Assembly: GCF_900188035.1 (NCBI RefSeq)
Contig: NZ_FZNN01000013.1
Location: forward strand, 1-64,000
Reading direction: 5' to 3'
DNA length: 64,000 nucleotides
Origin: Puniceibacterium sediminis
GTDB taxonomy: Bacteria; Pseudomonadota; Alphaproteobacteria; Rhodobacterales; Rhodobacteraceae
The notes beneath the pieces are model-generated. The model was not told the origin of the DNA, did not search any database, and was given only the letters and a program-made list of their open reading frames with translations. Shown piece after piece: positions 6,634 through 15,973 of this stretch. Every line of letters starts with the position of its first letter. Within the stretch, counting starts at the first letter, position 1. The position numbers and the translations under genes are program-made.

Positions 6634-8598
6634 TCAGTGATCCTTGCGCTTGGACGGACCTTCGTTCAGGTAGTCGTCGGTCGTGCGCACGCGGCGCGGG
6701 GTGCCCATGGCAAAAGGGTTGTTTTCCGAATGATACTGCGCCTCGATCCGGCATTTGTCGCACATCTGGATCATGCGGGCGGTCTTTTCATTGGCAAACA
6801 TCGCGTGCTTGCCTGCAAGTTTCTCAACCACCTTTTCGACGGTTGATTTCACGCCGAACAGGCCACCGCATTCGATGCAGGGGAACGGCTCTTCTTCGTG
6901 GAGCACGCGCTGGGACAGGGCAGAATCGCTCAGATCCAGTTGGGGTTGCAGTTCGATCGCCTTTTCCGGGCAGATCGTCGCGCAGATGCCGCATTGCAGG
7001 CAGGCATCTTCCTGAAACAGCAGCTGGGGCTTGTCTTCGTTATCGCCAAGCGCGCCCGAGGGGCAGAGTGAGACGCAGGACAGGCACAGCGTGCAGGCTT
7101 CCTTGTTCACCAGCACGGCACCGTAGGGGGCGGCGGGAGGCAGGGAAACGGTGACGCCTGCCGGGTTCAGCGCCTTGGCCGCGACGCGAGTGACCTGACG
7201 GCGGGTGCCAATGGGCAGGACGGGGGTTTTCACCGACTGGGCACGCTCGGCGGAATAAAGATGTTCGGACAGGGCGTCCGGGTCCATCATATCCAGCAGC
7301 GCAACCGCCGCCCGCCCCGCCACGGCATTGGCCAGCGACATCTCGAACTCAGGCGTGTCACGTTCTGTGCGAGGGGCGAGCAGGACATCGACCGAAGCAA
7401 AACCGCAGGACAGAGCGGCGAGCATTTCAGCATGGCCGAAGCCTGCCAGCGCCTCGACCTGTAGCGGGATCACATCGCCCGGCAGGCCGTTGCCAAAGCG
7501 GGCAGAGAGGCGGATCATTTCGGCCCCGTGGTCGTCATGCACCAGAAGGCGCGCGTCGCGTCCGCCCGCGCGGCGATAGGTGCCAGACAGGGTGTCGAGA
7601 CGGCGAAAGACCGAGGATACCGGCGGGGCGTCATAGGTGATGGCACCCGAGGGGCAGAGCGCCGAACAGGCGCCGCAACCGGCGCAGATCATCGGGTCGA
7701 TGGCCACATGTTCGCCAGCCGAGGTGATGGCCCCGGTGGGACAGATGTTGAGGCATTTCGAACAGCCGGTCTGTTCAGCGCGGGAATGGGCGCAGAGGGA
7801 TTCTTCGAGCCGGACATACAGCGGCTTTTCGAAGGTGCCGACCATTTGCGCGGCCTCTGACGCGGCCTGTGCCAGGGCGATCGGCTGGCGCGGATCAGCG
7901 CGCAGATAGCCTTCGCGCTTTTCCGGGGCGGGGAACAGGGGTGTGCCGCTGGTGAGGTCCAGAATAATGTCACATTCAGAGACTGCGCCGTCACGCGGGA
8001 CAGAAAATTCGAACAAACCGCGCCCGCCGGGCAGAAGCTGCTGGAAGGCGTCGATACGCAGGTTGAAGCCGCCAAGGGCCCCCTGCGCCCGCCCCAGACG
8101 CCCCCGGATCACGTCGAAACGACGGTCCATGGGCGCGTCGGCGCCGTCCGTCTGCAGCACGGTCACGGCCAATTGATCACAAAGGTTTGCGGCAGTGGCA
8201 AAGGCGACCTCGCCCGCGCCAAGGATCAGGCAGGTGCCTTCCGACAGGATATCAAGCGAGCGGGCTGCGGGCAGGACCAGCGCCGCCTCGGCCGCCAGCG
8301 CGGCCATCTTGGGGGTGGGGTTCGTGCCTTTCACGGTCCAGCCGGCCCGATCGCGCAGATCGACGAAACCGGGGGCGTCGGCGCCCAACTCTTCGGCTAG
8401 AGCCTCAAAAAACGGACGTTCCTGCTGGCAGGCGACGATCACATCGCCCGCGTTCAGGGCTGTGGCCGCCTGTTCGGATTGGTGCTGGCAGAGGCCGGTA
8501 TAGACCTTTGTGCAAGCCAGCCCTGTGGCCGCGCCGATGGCTTCGGCATCGACCGTCTGGCTACCCAGACAGTCACATAGCAGCAGCGTTTTCGCCAT
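6634..8598 (-). CDS. Polyferredoxin-type 4Fe-4S protein of the formate dehydrogenase locus
   Basis: 654 aa, cytoplasmic. The N-terminal ~230 residues include a Cys-containing start (LLLCDCLGSQ) and a Rossmann-like stretch (CLILGAGEVAFATAANLCDQ). Four ferredoxin motifs follow in two pairs: CSKCLNICP with CAGCGACSALCP, and CTLCLSCVSLCP with CLQCGICATICP. A final pair of Cys motifs (CIECGG, CDKCR) lies near the C-terminus. It should carry four [4Fe-4S] clusters and shuttle electrons near formate dehydrogenase. The start at 8598 was chosen because GGGAGAACGAGAC precedes it; the earlier frame start has no site. Convergent with the cytochrome c, divergent from DUF3305. Confidence 0.85.
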   Translation of the reverse strand: MAKTLLLCDCLGSQTVDAEAIGAATGLACTKVYTGLCQHQSEQAATALNAGDVIVACQQERPFFEALAEELGADAPGFVDLRDRAGWTVKGTNPTPKMAALAAEAALVLPAARSLDILSEGTCLILGAGEVAFATAANLCDQLAVTVLQTDGADAPMDRRFDVIRGRLGRAQGALGGFNLRIDAFQQLLPGGRGLFEFSVPRDGAVSECDIILDLTSGTPLFPAPEKREGYLRADPRQPIALAQAASEAAQMVGTFEKPLYVRLEESLCAHSRAEQTGCSKCLNICPTGAITSAGEHVAIDPMICAGCGACSALCPSGAITYDAPPVSSVFRRLDTLSGTYRRAGGRDARLLVHDDHGAEMIRLSARFGNGLPGDVIPLQVEALAGFGHAEMLAALSCGFASVDVLLAPRTERDTPEFEMSLANAVAGRAAVALLDMMDPDALSEHLYSAERAQSVKTPVLPIGTRRQVTRVAAKALNPAGVTVSLPPAAPYGAVLVNKEACTLCLSCVSLCPSGALGDNEDKPQLLFQEDACLQCGICATICPEKAIELQPQLDLSDSALSQRVLHEEEPFPCIECGGLFGVKSTVEKVVEKLAGKHAMFANEKTARMIQMCDKCRIEAQYHSENNPFAMGTPRRVRTTDDYLNEGPSKRKDH

Positions 8599-8771
8599 GT
8601 CTCGTTCTCCCGACTGGTCCGCGATCAACCCCGCACCTCTGCCGCCATAGTGTGCCGGGAGATGGACAAAGGGAATGCTGAAACCTATGCTTTCTGAAAA
8701 TGTATGCCCGGAAATACCGGAGCCAGGGGCCGGACACAAGCGCCGCCCCAAGCCACGCCAGGGGAGATGCC

Positions 8772-9344
8772 GTGAGCCTGCAGGATCAGAAAAGCGTAAC
8801 CATGCCAGTCGGCGTCGTGATCCGGCGCCGTCCCGGAGTGACCCGCTGGGCGAAATGGGTCTGGACGCCGGTGGCCATTCTGCCGGGTGCCGGACCTGCG
8901 GACTGGAAGGTGCTGCGCGAGGAAGGCGAGACGGTCGAGTTCCACGCCGCCACGGTGCCGCTGACGTTATATCGGGGCGAAGCCGAAGCCTACATGGTCG
9001 CCCTGTCCCAACCCGAGCCGCCGGTCTTTGTGATTCTGCGGCAGGGTGAACAGGGCGCGCAATGGCCCTATCACGTTCATATGGTCACGGCCTCGCCGCA
9101 TGAGGCACTGCTCTATTCCGAAAGCGGTGAAGAGATCGTCGAGCGGATCGCGATGCCCAAGGGGCTTCTGGCCTGGGTCGGATCCTATACCAAGGCGCAT
9201 TACGTCGAAGAGACCTTTGTCAAACGCAAGCGGCGGCAGCATCTGGAAGACAAGACCGAGGATGGGATTGGCGATCCGCGCATCTCTCAGGCGAGCGATG
9301 TCTATCGTGCACCCGGCTCCAGCCGCAAAGCAGGTGAAACATGA
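8772..9344 (+). CDS. DUF3305 protein, formate dehydrogenase accessory
   Basis: 190 aa, GTG start with GGGGAG 5 bases upstream. Core features are PVGVVIRRRPGVTRWAKWVW and VPLTLYRGEAEAYMVALSQPEP, typical of DUF3305. The family is almost always next to DUF3306 and a TorD chaperone in formate dehydrogenase loci; its biochemical role is not established. The TGA overlaps the ATG of the DUF3306 gene (ATGA). It opens the plus-strand fdh operon, with the promoter expected in 8599-8771. Confidence 0.88.
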   Translation: MSLQDQKSVTMPVGVVIRRRPGVTRWAKWVWTPVAILPGAGPADWKVLREEGETVEFHAATVPLTLYRGEAEAYMVALSQPEPPVFVILRQGEQGAQWPYHVHMVTASPHEALLYSESGEEIVERIAMPKGLLAWVGSYTKAHYVEETFVKRKRRQHLEDKTEDGIGDPRISQASDVYRAPGSSRKAGET

Positions 9345-9991
9345 GTAAGGGCGACGAGGGCGGCTTCTGGACGCGCCGCCGCGCGCGCGTGGCCGAGGAA
9401 GAGGCCGCAGAGGCAAAGGCGCTGCAAACCGAGGCTGACGAGGCTGAGGCCGCGCGCCTTGCCGCTGAGCAGGCCGAAAAGTCTGACGCCGAGATCCTTG
9501 CCGAATTCGACCTGCCCGACCCGGATGACCTGATCCCCGGTCAGGACATCGCCGGATTCATGCACAAGGCGATTCCCGAACATCTGCGCCGTCGGGCGAT
9601 GCGCCGGCTCTGGCGGCTGAACCCGGTTCTGGCCGTACTGGACGGTCTGAATGACTATGACGGGGATTTCACCAACGCCGCGACGGATGCGCCGGGGGTC
9701 AAGACCTCATATCAGGTCGGCAAGGGCCTGTTGCGCCACGTCGAGGCCCTCGCCAAGGCTGAGGCCGACAAACTTTCGGCAAAAACTGCAGAAATTTCAG
9801 AAAATTCCGATGGCGCCGTAATATCTGCAGCGATACCGGAAGAAGTGCAGGGTGCGCCCGATGCTGCACCCGCATCTGCGACCAAGGTCGTAGTGTCGGA
9901 GCAAGAGATTGGTGAGAAAAGTGAACCAGATGAAGGGGATCCAGTGCTTCCGCGCAGAATGCGATTCACTTTCGAGACGGAGAAAGAATGA
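9341..9991 (+). CDS. DUF3306 protein, formate dehydrogenase accessory
   Basis: 216 aa. The N-terminal motif FWTRRRARV is followed by an Ala/Glu-rich helix (coiled coil, ~15-50) and the family core LPDPDDLIPGQDIAGFM, PEHLRRRAMRRLWRLNP and NDYDGDFT. The C-terminal third is Ala/Glu/Pro-rich and probably disordered. The start overlaps the DUF3305 stop and its stop overlaps the torD start (9988-9991), so three accessory proteins are made in step. Function unknown; always linked to formate dehydrogenase. Confidence 0.88.
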   Translation: MSKGDEGGFWTRRRARVAEEEAAEAKALQTEADEAEAARLAAEQAEKSDAEILAEFDLPDPDDLIPGQDIAGFMHKAIPEHLRRRAMRRLWRLNPVLAVLDGLNDYDGDFTNAATDAPGVKTSYQVGKGLLRHVEALAKAEADKLSAKTAEISENSDGAVISAAIPEEVQGAPDAAPASATKVVVSEQEIGEKSEPDEGDPVLPRRMRFTFETEKE

Positions 9992-10599
9992 CCAGCCCCG
10001 CTGCCGCAACCATCGACGTTTCGCCTGAGGATCGGCTTCGTGCCGACCTGTACAACTATTTGGGCGTGTTGCTGGCCAGCCCCGCGGACGAGATGATGCT
10101 GACGCAGACCGCCGGGCTTTCGGGGGATGAAACCGATCTGGGTCGTGCCATCGAGCGACTGGCCGACTGCGCCCGCACGAGCAAACCCAAGGACGTGAGC
10201 CGCGAATTCAACGCGCTGTTCATCGGGCTTGGCCGGGGCGAACTCCTCCCCTATGCGAGCTATTATCTGACTGGGTTCCTGAACGAGAAACCCCTGTCAG
10301 CCCTGCGCAACGATCTGGCCGCCCGTCGGATCAGCCGTGCACCAAATGTTTACGAACCAGAGGACAACATCGCCACGATGATGGAGGTGATGGCAGGGCT
10401 GATCGTCGGGCGCTTTGGCGCGCCGGCGACGCTTAGCGATCAGCGGGTGTTCTTCAATCGGCATGTCGCGCCCTGGGCGGGGCACTTCTTTGCCGATCTG
10501 GAAAAGGCCAAGACCGCGATGCTGTACAGCGCCGTCGGAACGGTCGGACGCGCCTTCATGGATATCGAGCGCGAGTCGTTCCGGCTCGGATCGGACTGA
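9988..10599 (+). CDS. TorD/DmsD-family redox enzyme maturation chaperone
   Basis: 203 aa, all-helical. The family signature EFNALFIGLGRGELLPYASYYLTG is partly visible around residues 73-96, with EDNIATMMEVMAGLI further on. These chaperones bind the Tat leader of a molybdenum or tungsten enzyme and keep it from export until the cofactor and Fe-S clusters are in. The likely clients are the 996-aa formate dehydrogenase downstream (Tat leader with DRRAFLRG) and possibly the 62-aa Tat peptide. Its ATG overlaps the DUF3306 stop. Confidence 0.88.
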   Translation: MTSPAAATIDVSPEDRLRADLYNYLGVLLASPADEMMLTQTAGLSGDETDLGRAIERLADCARTSKPKDVSREFNALFIGLGRGELLPYASYYLTGFLNEKPLSALRNDLAARRISRAPNVYEPEDNIATMMEVMAGLIVGRFGAPATLSDQRVFFNRHVAPWAGHFFADLEKAKTAMLYSAVGTVGRAFMDIERESFRLGSD

Positions 10600-10697
10600 A
10601 TCTGGCCGGAGCGATCCGGCGACAAACGGCGGGCCCGCCCGTCCTTACCGAAAGCGGCCCCATTCAGGGCCGTTGAACCATAAAAGGGAGACCTTCC

Positions 10698-10886
10698 ATG
10701 TCCAAGAAAGACGAGACGGCCAGCAGCCGACGCGATTTTCTGAAGCTGGCCGGCACTGCGGGCCCTGCGGCAGTTGTCGCCGTGACCCTCAGCGGTGAAG
10801 AGGCTGAAGCGGCCCCCGCCCCGGCGGATGGCAAGATGCAAGACACTGCGCATACCCGCGCCTATTTCGACAGCGCCCGGTTCTAA
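10698..10886 (+). CDS. Short twin-arginine-leader protein
   Basis: 62 aa, with AAGGGAG before the ATG. It has a textbook Tat leader (SSRRDFLKLAG, then a hydrophobic stretch GPAAVVAVTLSG) and only ~30 residues after it. Similar mini-proteins sit between the TorD-type chaperone and the catalytic subunit in other formate dehydrogenase loci. Whether it is exported as a subunit or serves as a chaperone decoy is unknown. Confidence 0.85.
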   Translation: MSKKDETASSRRDFLKLAGTAGPAAVVAVTLSGEEAEAAPAPADGKMQDTAHTRAYFDSARF

Positions 10887-10985
10887 GGGCGGAACACCAC
10901 ACTGAACGATTGCTACGTTGCGGGCACGCTGCGAGCTGACCAAGCCAAAACCTGACCACACAGTCGGGCAGCACGGGAGAAGAAA

Positions 10986-13976
10986 ATGCTTAGGAAAAAG
11001 ACCAACGGGGTGACTCGACGGCCCCAGCGAACCGGTATTCTGTCCGAGATCGCAGGTTCGTCAGTTGATCGTCGCGCATTCCTGCGCGGATCGGGTCTGG
11101 CCATCGGGGGGCTTGCCGCTATTGCCGCCACTGCCGGATCGGTGACGCAGGCCAGCGCGCAAGCCGCCGTGACTGGCGCCGTGCAGACTGTGAAATCGAT
11201 TTGTACCCATTGCTCCGTCGGCTGCACCGTGATTGCCGAAGTGAACAACGGCGTCTGGGTCGGTCAGGAACCAGGCTGGGACAGCCCCTTCAACCTTGGC
11301 GCCCACTGCGCCAAAGGTGCCTCGGTGCGCGAACACGCGCATGGTGAGCGCCGCCTCAAGTACCCGATGAAGAAAGAGGGCGGTGAGTGGGTCAAGATTT
11401 CCTGGGAACAGGCGATCAACGAGATCGGCGATCAGATGAACGCCATCCGTGACGAAAGCGGCCCGGATTCTGTTTACTGGCTGGGCTCTGCCAAGCATAA
11501 CAACGAACAGGCCTATCTGTTCCGCAAGTTCGCCGCCTACTGGGGCACCAACAACGTCGATCACCAGGCGCGGATTTGCCATTCGACCACGGTTGCAGGT
11601 GTTGCGAACACATGGGGCTACGGCGCCATGACCAACAGCTACAACGACATCCACAACTCGCAGGCCATCTTTGTCATCGGCGGCAACCCCGCCGAGGCGC
11701 ATCCCGTGTCGCTGCTGCACCTGCTCAAGGCCAAGGAGCAGAACAACGCGCCGCTGATCGTCTGCGATCCGCGTTTTACCCGTACTGCGGCACATGCCGA
11801 CGAATATGTCCGGTTCCGTCCGGGTTCTGACGTTGCACTGGTCTGGGGTATTCTTTGGCACATCTTCGAGAACGGGTGGGAGGACAAGGAGTTCATCCGC
11901 ACCCGCGTCTGGGGCATGGACCAGATCAAGGAAGAAGTCGCCAAGTGGAACCCCGAAGAGGTCGAGCGTGTGACCGGTGCCCCCGGTGCGCAGCTTGAGC
12001 GCGTTGCGCGCACGCTGGCAAACAACCGCCCCGGCACCGTCATCTGGTGCATGGGTGGCACACAGCACTCCAACGGCAACAACAACACCCGCGCCTATTG
12101 TGTTCTGCAGTTGGCACTTGGCAACATGGGCGCCGCCGGTGGTGGCACGAACATCTTCCGTGGCCACGACAACGTGCAGGGCGCGACCGACCTTGGCGTT
12201 CTTGCTGACACGCTGCCGGGTTACTACGGCCTGTCGGCAGGCAGCTGGGCACACTGGGCCCGCGTTTGGGAAGAAGATCTGGACTGGCTCAAGGGCCGCT
12301 TTGCGGTGATGCCGGGTGCCGGAACCGATGGTGCCGACCGTCTGATGATGAACGAGACCGGTATTCCGGTGTCGCGCTGGATCGACGGTGTGCTTGAGGA
12401 TCGTGAAAACATCGACCAGCCGGACAACACCCGGGCCATGGTTCTGTGGGGCCACGCGCCCAACTCGCAGACCCGTATGCCCGAGATGAAGACGGCTATG
12501 GAAAAGCTCGACCTTCTGGTCGTGGTCGACCCCTACCCGACAGTTTCCGCAATCATGCAGGACCGCACCGATGGTGTTTATCTGCTGCCCGCGGCGACAC
12601 AGTTCGAAACCTACGGGTCGGTGACGGCGTCCAACCGTTCACTGCAATGGCGTGAGAAAGTCGTCGAGCCGCTGTTCGAGAGCAAGGCGGATCACGTGAT
12701 CCTCAAGATGTTCTCGGACAAGTTCGGTTTCACCGACCGGATGTTCAAGAATATCGCGATCAATGGTGATGAGCCGCTGATCGAGGATATCACCCGCGAG
12801 TTCAACCGCGGCATGTGGACCATCGGCTATACGGGTCAAAGCCCTGAGCGGATGCGGATGCACATGGAAAACCAGCACACCTTTGACCGCACCACGCTGC
12901 GCGCCAATGGTGGACCGGCTGACGGCGATTTCTATGGTCTGCCGTGGCCAAGCTGGGGCACGCCCGAGATGAACCACCCCGGATCGGCGAACCTCTATGA
13001 CATCTCGCTGCCGGTGGCGCAGGGTGGCATGGGCTTCCGCGCACGCTACGGCGTTGAACGGAACGGTGACAACCTGCTGGCCGAAGGCGTCTATCCCGTC
13101 GGTTCGGAAATCCAGGATGGATATCCTGAGTTTTCCATGCAGATGCTGATTGACCTTGGATGGGACGGCGATCTGACGGCAGAAGAGCGCGCGTCGATTG
13201 AAAAGGTCGCAGGTTATCAGGCCCCCGAAAACGCGGGCAATGGTACCGAAGAGGTCGGCGAAACGTCGCAAACCGGCGAACGGCCCTCGGATTACGCGGG
13301 CCAGGTTGGTGGCGTGAACTGGAAGACCGACCTTTCGGGCGGCATTCAGCGTGTCGCGATTGCCCACGGCTGCGCCCCCTACGGCAACGCCAAGGCGCGT
13401 GCCGTGGTCTGGACCTTCCCGGACCCGGTCCCGCTGCACCGCGAACCGCTCTATTCCAACCGGCGCGATCTGGTGGCGGATTACCCGACCTACGAGGACA
13501 AGAAATTCTGGCGGCTGCCGACCATGTATGCGTCGATCCAGAAGAACGACTTCTCCAAGGACTTCCCGACCATCCTCACCTCCGGCCGTCTGGTCGAATA
13601 CGAGGGCGGCGGCGACGAAACCCGGTCCAACCCCTGGCTTGCCGAGCTTCAGCAGGACATGTTCATCGAGATCAACCCGCGTGACGCCAACAATACCGGC
13701 GTGCGTGACGGGGCAATGGTCTGGGTGCACGGTCCTGAGGGCAGCAAGATCAAAGTCAAGGCGATGGTCACCGAACGTGTGGCAAGTGGTGTGGCCTTCA
13801 TGCCCTTCCACTTTGGCGGCTTCTGGCAGGGTGAGGATCTTCGGTCGAAATACCCCGAAGGCGCCGACCCCTACGTGTTGGGCGAATCCACCAACACCGT
13901 ACAGACCTATGGCTATGACAGCGTGACACAGATGCAGGAGACCAAGGCCACTCTCTGCAGAATCGAAGCGGTATAA
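10986..13976 (+). CDS. fdhA: Formate dehydrogenase catalytic (alpha) subunit, Mo/W-bis-MGD
   Basis: 996 aa. A Tat leader (DRRAFLRGSGLAIGG, ~28-42) is followed by the N-terminal [4Fe-4S] site C73-x2-C76-x3-C80 with C108. The active-site strand is HQARICHSTTV, with Cys198 (TGC at 11577) as metal ligand, so this is the cysteine and not the selenocysteine form. The following histidine of FDHs is also present. IFVIGGNPAEAHPVS and the C-terminal molybdopterin dinucleotide-binding domain (LTSGRLVEYEGGGDETRSNPWLAEL) complete the fold. It oxidises formate to CO2 in the periplasm and passes electrons to the beta subunit. GGGAGAAGAAA precedes the ATG. No fdhD gene (sulfur transfer to the cofactor) lies in this window. 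Confidence 0.95.
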   Translation: MLRKKTNGVTRRPQRTGILSEIAGSSVDRRAFLRGSGLAIGGLAAIAATAGSVTQASAQAAVTGAVQTVKSICTHCSVGCTVIAEVNNGVWVGQEPGWDSPFNLGAHCAKGASVREHAHGERRLKYPMKKEGGEWVKISWEQAINEIGDQMNAIRDESGPDSVYWLGSAKHNNEQAYLFRKFAAYWGTNNVDHQARICHSTTVAGVANTWGYGAMTNSYNDIHNSQAIFVIGGNPAEAHPVSLLHLLKAKEQNNAPLIVCDPRFTRTAAHADEYVRFRPGSDVALVWGILWHIFENGWEDKEFIRTRVWGMDQIKEEVAKWNPEEVERVTGAPGAQLERVARTLANNRPGTVIWCMGGTQHSNGNNNTRAYCVLQLALGNMGAAGGGTNIFRGHDNVQGATDLGVLADTLPGYYGLSAGSWAHWARVWEEDLDWLKGRFAVMPGAGTDGADRLMMNETGIPVSRWIDGVLEDRENIDQPDNTRAMVLWGHAPNSQTRMPEMKTAMEKLDLLVVVDPYPTVSAIMQDRTDGVYLLPAATQFETYGSVTASNRSLQWREKVVEPLFESKADHVILKMFSDKFGFTDRMFKNIAINGDEPLIEDITREFNRGMWTIGYTGQSPERMRMHMENQHTFDRTTLRANGGPADGDFYGLPWPSWGTPEMNHPGSANLYDISLPVAQGGMGFRARYGVERNGDNLLAEGVYPVGSEIQDGYPEFSMQMLIDLGWDGDLTAEERASIEKVAGYQAPENAGNGTEEVGETSQTGERPSDYAGQVGGVNWKTDLSGGIQRVAIAHGCAPYGNAKARAVVWTFPDPVPLHREPLYSNRRDLVADYPTYEDKKFWRLPTMYASIQKNDFSKDFPTILTSGRLVEYEGGGDETRSNPWLAELQQDMFIEINPRDANNTGVRDGAMVWVHGPEGSKIKVKAMVTERVASGVAFMPFHFGGFWQGEDLRSKYPEGADPYVLGESTNTVQTYGYDSVTQMQETKATLCRIEAV

Positions 13977-13990
13977 GGAGTATATGAGAC

Positions 13991-14584
13991 ATGGCACGAG
14001 CTAAATTTCTCGTCGACGCCGAACGCTGCATCGAGTGCAACGCCTGCGTCACCGCCTGCAAGAACGAACACGAGGTGCCCTGGGGGATCAACCGCCGCAA
14101 GGTGGTGACGATCAACGACGGCTCGCCCGGTGAACGGTCGATTTCGGTAGCCTGCATGCACTGTTCGGACGCGCCCTGTATGGCGGTCTGCCCGGTGGAC
14201 TGTTTCTACCAGAACGAAGAGGGCGTGGTCCTGCACTCCAAGGATCTGTGCATCGGCTGCGGCTACTGCTTTTACGCCTGCCCCTTTGGCGCGCCGCAGT
14301 ATCCTCAGGCCGGCAACTTCGGTTCGCGCGGCAAGATGGACAAGTGCACCTTCTGCTCGGGTGGTCCGGAAGAGGACAACTCCCAGACCGAATTCCAGAA
14401 GTACGGCCGCAACCGGATCGCCGAAGGCAAACTGCCGATCTGCGCCGAGATGTGCGCCACCAAGGCTCTGCTCGCCGGTGACGGCGATATCGTGTCGGCC
14501 ATCTACCGCGAACGCGTCGTCGCGCGCGGTTTCGGTTCGGGCGCATGGGGCTGGGGCACAGCCTATGACCAGAAGGGTGGCTGA
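13991..14584 (+). CDS. fdhB: Formate dehydrogenase beta subunit, four-cluster ferredoxin
   Basis: 197 aa. Four Cys clusters are visible: CIECNACVTACK, CMHCSDAPCMAVCP, CIGCGYCFYACPFG and CTFC with a later CAEMCATKAL. It matches the FDH3-type iron-sulfur subunit and carries electrons from the catalytic subunit to the cytochrome b. It lacks the C-terminal membrane helix of FdnH/FdoH, so it must be held by the gamma subunit. It starts 14 bases after fdhA. A strong terminator follows directly. Confidence 0.93.
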   Translation: MARAKFLVDAERCIECNACVTACKNEHEVPWGINRRKVVTINDGSPGERSISVACMHCSDAPCMAVCPVDCFYQNEEGVVLHSKDLCIGCGYCFYACPFGAPQYPQAGNFGSRGKMDKCTFCSGGPEEDNSQTEFQKYGRNRIAEGKLPICAEMCATKALLAGDGDIVSAIYRERVVARGFGSGAWGWGTAYDQKGG

Positions 14585-14600
14585 CGCCTTTTGACATCGG

Positions 14601-14635
14601 GGGCCAGCGCAGCGACCTGCTGCGCTGGCCCTTTT
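14601..14635 (+). terminator. Strong intrinsic terminator inside the fdh operon
   Basis: A 12-bp perfect stem (GGGCCAGCGCAG 14601-14612 with CTGCGCTGGCCC 14620-14631), a 7-base loop and then TTTT. It falls between the beta and gamma subunit genes and should cut expression of the membrane subunit relative to the catalytic pair, unless a new promoter follows in 14636-14752. Confidence 0.8.
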
Positions 14636-14752
14636 CATCCTGATGAGCGGATCATTTCCGATCTCCCGCGTGCCGGGAACTCTGAAATTGTCCGACGAAC
14701 GGTTCGCCATATCCTGCGCGCCGATCCAACCGGAGACTCCTGGGAGCCCGCC

Positions 14753-15970
14753 ATGAAAACCCTATACCCTCTATTTGTCTTGCTCGCCCTTGCGCTGGCC
14801 CCCGTTCCCGCCGTTGCGCAGGATGGCCACGTTGATCCCTCTGTCACCGAACAGGGGCCGGGGCGCACCGCGCAGACGCTTGAGGACATTCTGGCCCGCC
14901 AGCGTGGCGAGGCGGTTGACGACAGCACCCGCAAGGCTCTGATCGGCCACCCCGAGGACGCCGCCCCGATGAGCAGCCCCCTGGGAACCCGTGGCGGTGC
15001 CTCGGACCCGGATCTGTGGCGCGGGCTGCGCTATGACGAGGCGGACGTGACAACCTTGCAGCGCGGGCCTGCGGCCACGACGCTGATCCAGGACAACGGC
15101 ATGTGGTGGCTGGAATTCCGCCACGGGCCACTGATTACCTATGGCAGCTGGCTTCTGCTGGGCACCATCGGTTTGCTTGCCGTCTTTTACCTGATCCGGG
15201 GACGTGTGCGGATTGATGGGCCCAAGACAGGCCGCAAAATCGAACGTTTCAAGTTTATCGAACGGATGGGGCACTGGCTGCTGGCGGGGTCGTTCCTGAT
15301 CCTTGGCATTACTGGTCTCATCACTCTGATGGGGCGCAAGTTCCTGATCCCCGCCTTTGGCCACGATGCGTTTTCGACCATGGCAATCGGAGCAAAGTGG
15401 ATTCATGACAACGTCTCATGGGCCTTCATGCTGGGCCTTGTGATCATCTTTGTCATGTGGGTCGTGCACAACATCCCCGACCGTACCGACATCAAGTGGT
15501 TCCTGAAAGGTGGCGGCCTGTTCGGCGGCGGCGGCCATCCGGATGCCAAGAAATTCAACGCGGGGCAAAAGATCATATTCTGGTCGGTGATCCTGCTGGG
15601 TGCCTCAATCTCGATTTCTGGCCTGTCGCTGCTGTTTCCGTTCGAATTGCACCTGTTCGGGCCGACTTTCGCGCACCTGAACGACTGGGGTGTGCCGCAG
15701 ATGCTGGGCTATGGCCCACTGCCAACCGATCTGCCGCCGCAGGCCGAAATGCAGTACAGCCAGCTTTGGCACGCCATCGTTGCTTTTGTCCTGATGGCAG
15801 TGATCCTTGCTCACATCTACATCGGCACGGTGGGGATGGAGGGCGCCTTTGACGCCATGGGTTCCGGCATGGTCGAAGAGCAGTGGGCGAAAGAGCACCA
15901 CAACCTATGGGTTGCCGAGGTGAAGGAACGCGAAAGCGCCGCGCACAAGAGCGCGACCCCGGCCGAATAG
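14753..15970 (+). CDS. fdhC: Formate dehydrogenase gamma subunit, cytochrome b556
   Basis: 405 aa. A signal peptide (FVLLALALAPVPAVAQ) leads an extra periplasmic segment of ~120 residues, then the usual four-helix cytochrome b: helices near WLLLGTIGLLAVFYLI, WLLAGSFLILGITGL, AFMLGLVIIFVMWVV and LWHAIVAFVLMAVILAHIYIG. Haem-ligating His are in ERMGHWLLAG, MWVVHN and LAHIYIG. It anchors the complex and passes electrons to quinone. The N-terminal periplasmic extension makes it longer than E. coli FdnI (~217 aa) and is typical of this FDH group. GGGAG precedes the ATG at 14753. Confidence 0.92.
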   Translation: MKTLYPLFVLLALALAPVPAVAQDGHVDPSVTEQGPGRTAQTLEDILARQRGEAVDDSTRKALIGHPEDAAPMSSPLGTRGGASDPDLWRGLRYDEADVTTLQRGPAATTLIQDNGMWWLEFRHGPLITYGSWLLLGTIGLLAVFYLIRGRVRIDGPKTGRKIERFKFIERMGHWLLAGSFLILGITGLITLMGRKFLIPAFGHDAFSTMAIGAKWIHDNVSWAFMLGLVIIFVMWVVHNIPDRTDIKWFLKGGGLFGGGGHPDAKKFNAGQKIIFWSVILLGASISISGLSLLFPFELHLFGPTFAHLNDWGVPQMLGYGPLPTDLPPQAEMQYSQLWHAIVAFVLMAVILAHIYIGTVGMEGAFDAMGSGMVEEQWAKEHHNLWVAEVKERESAAHKSATPAE

Positions 15971-15973
15971 CCC

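Noticed and set aside
12639-13997. Antisense frame of 452 codons under the formate dehydrogenase catalytic gene
   Set aside because: Mirror of strongly biased codons in fdhA; no motif and no ribosome site.
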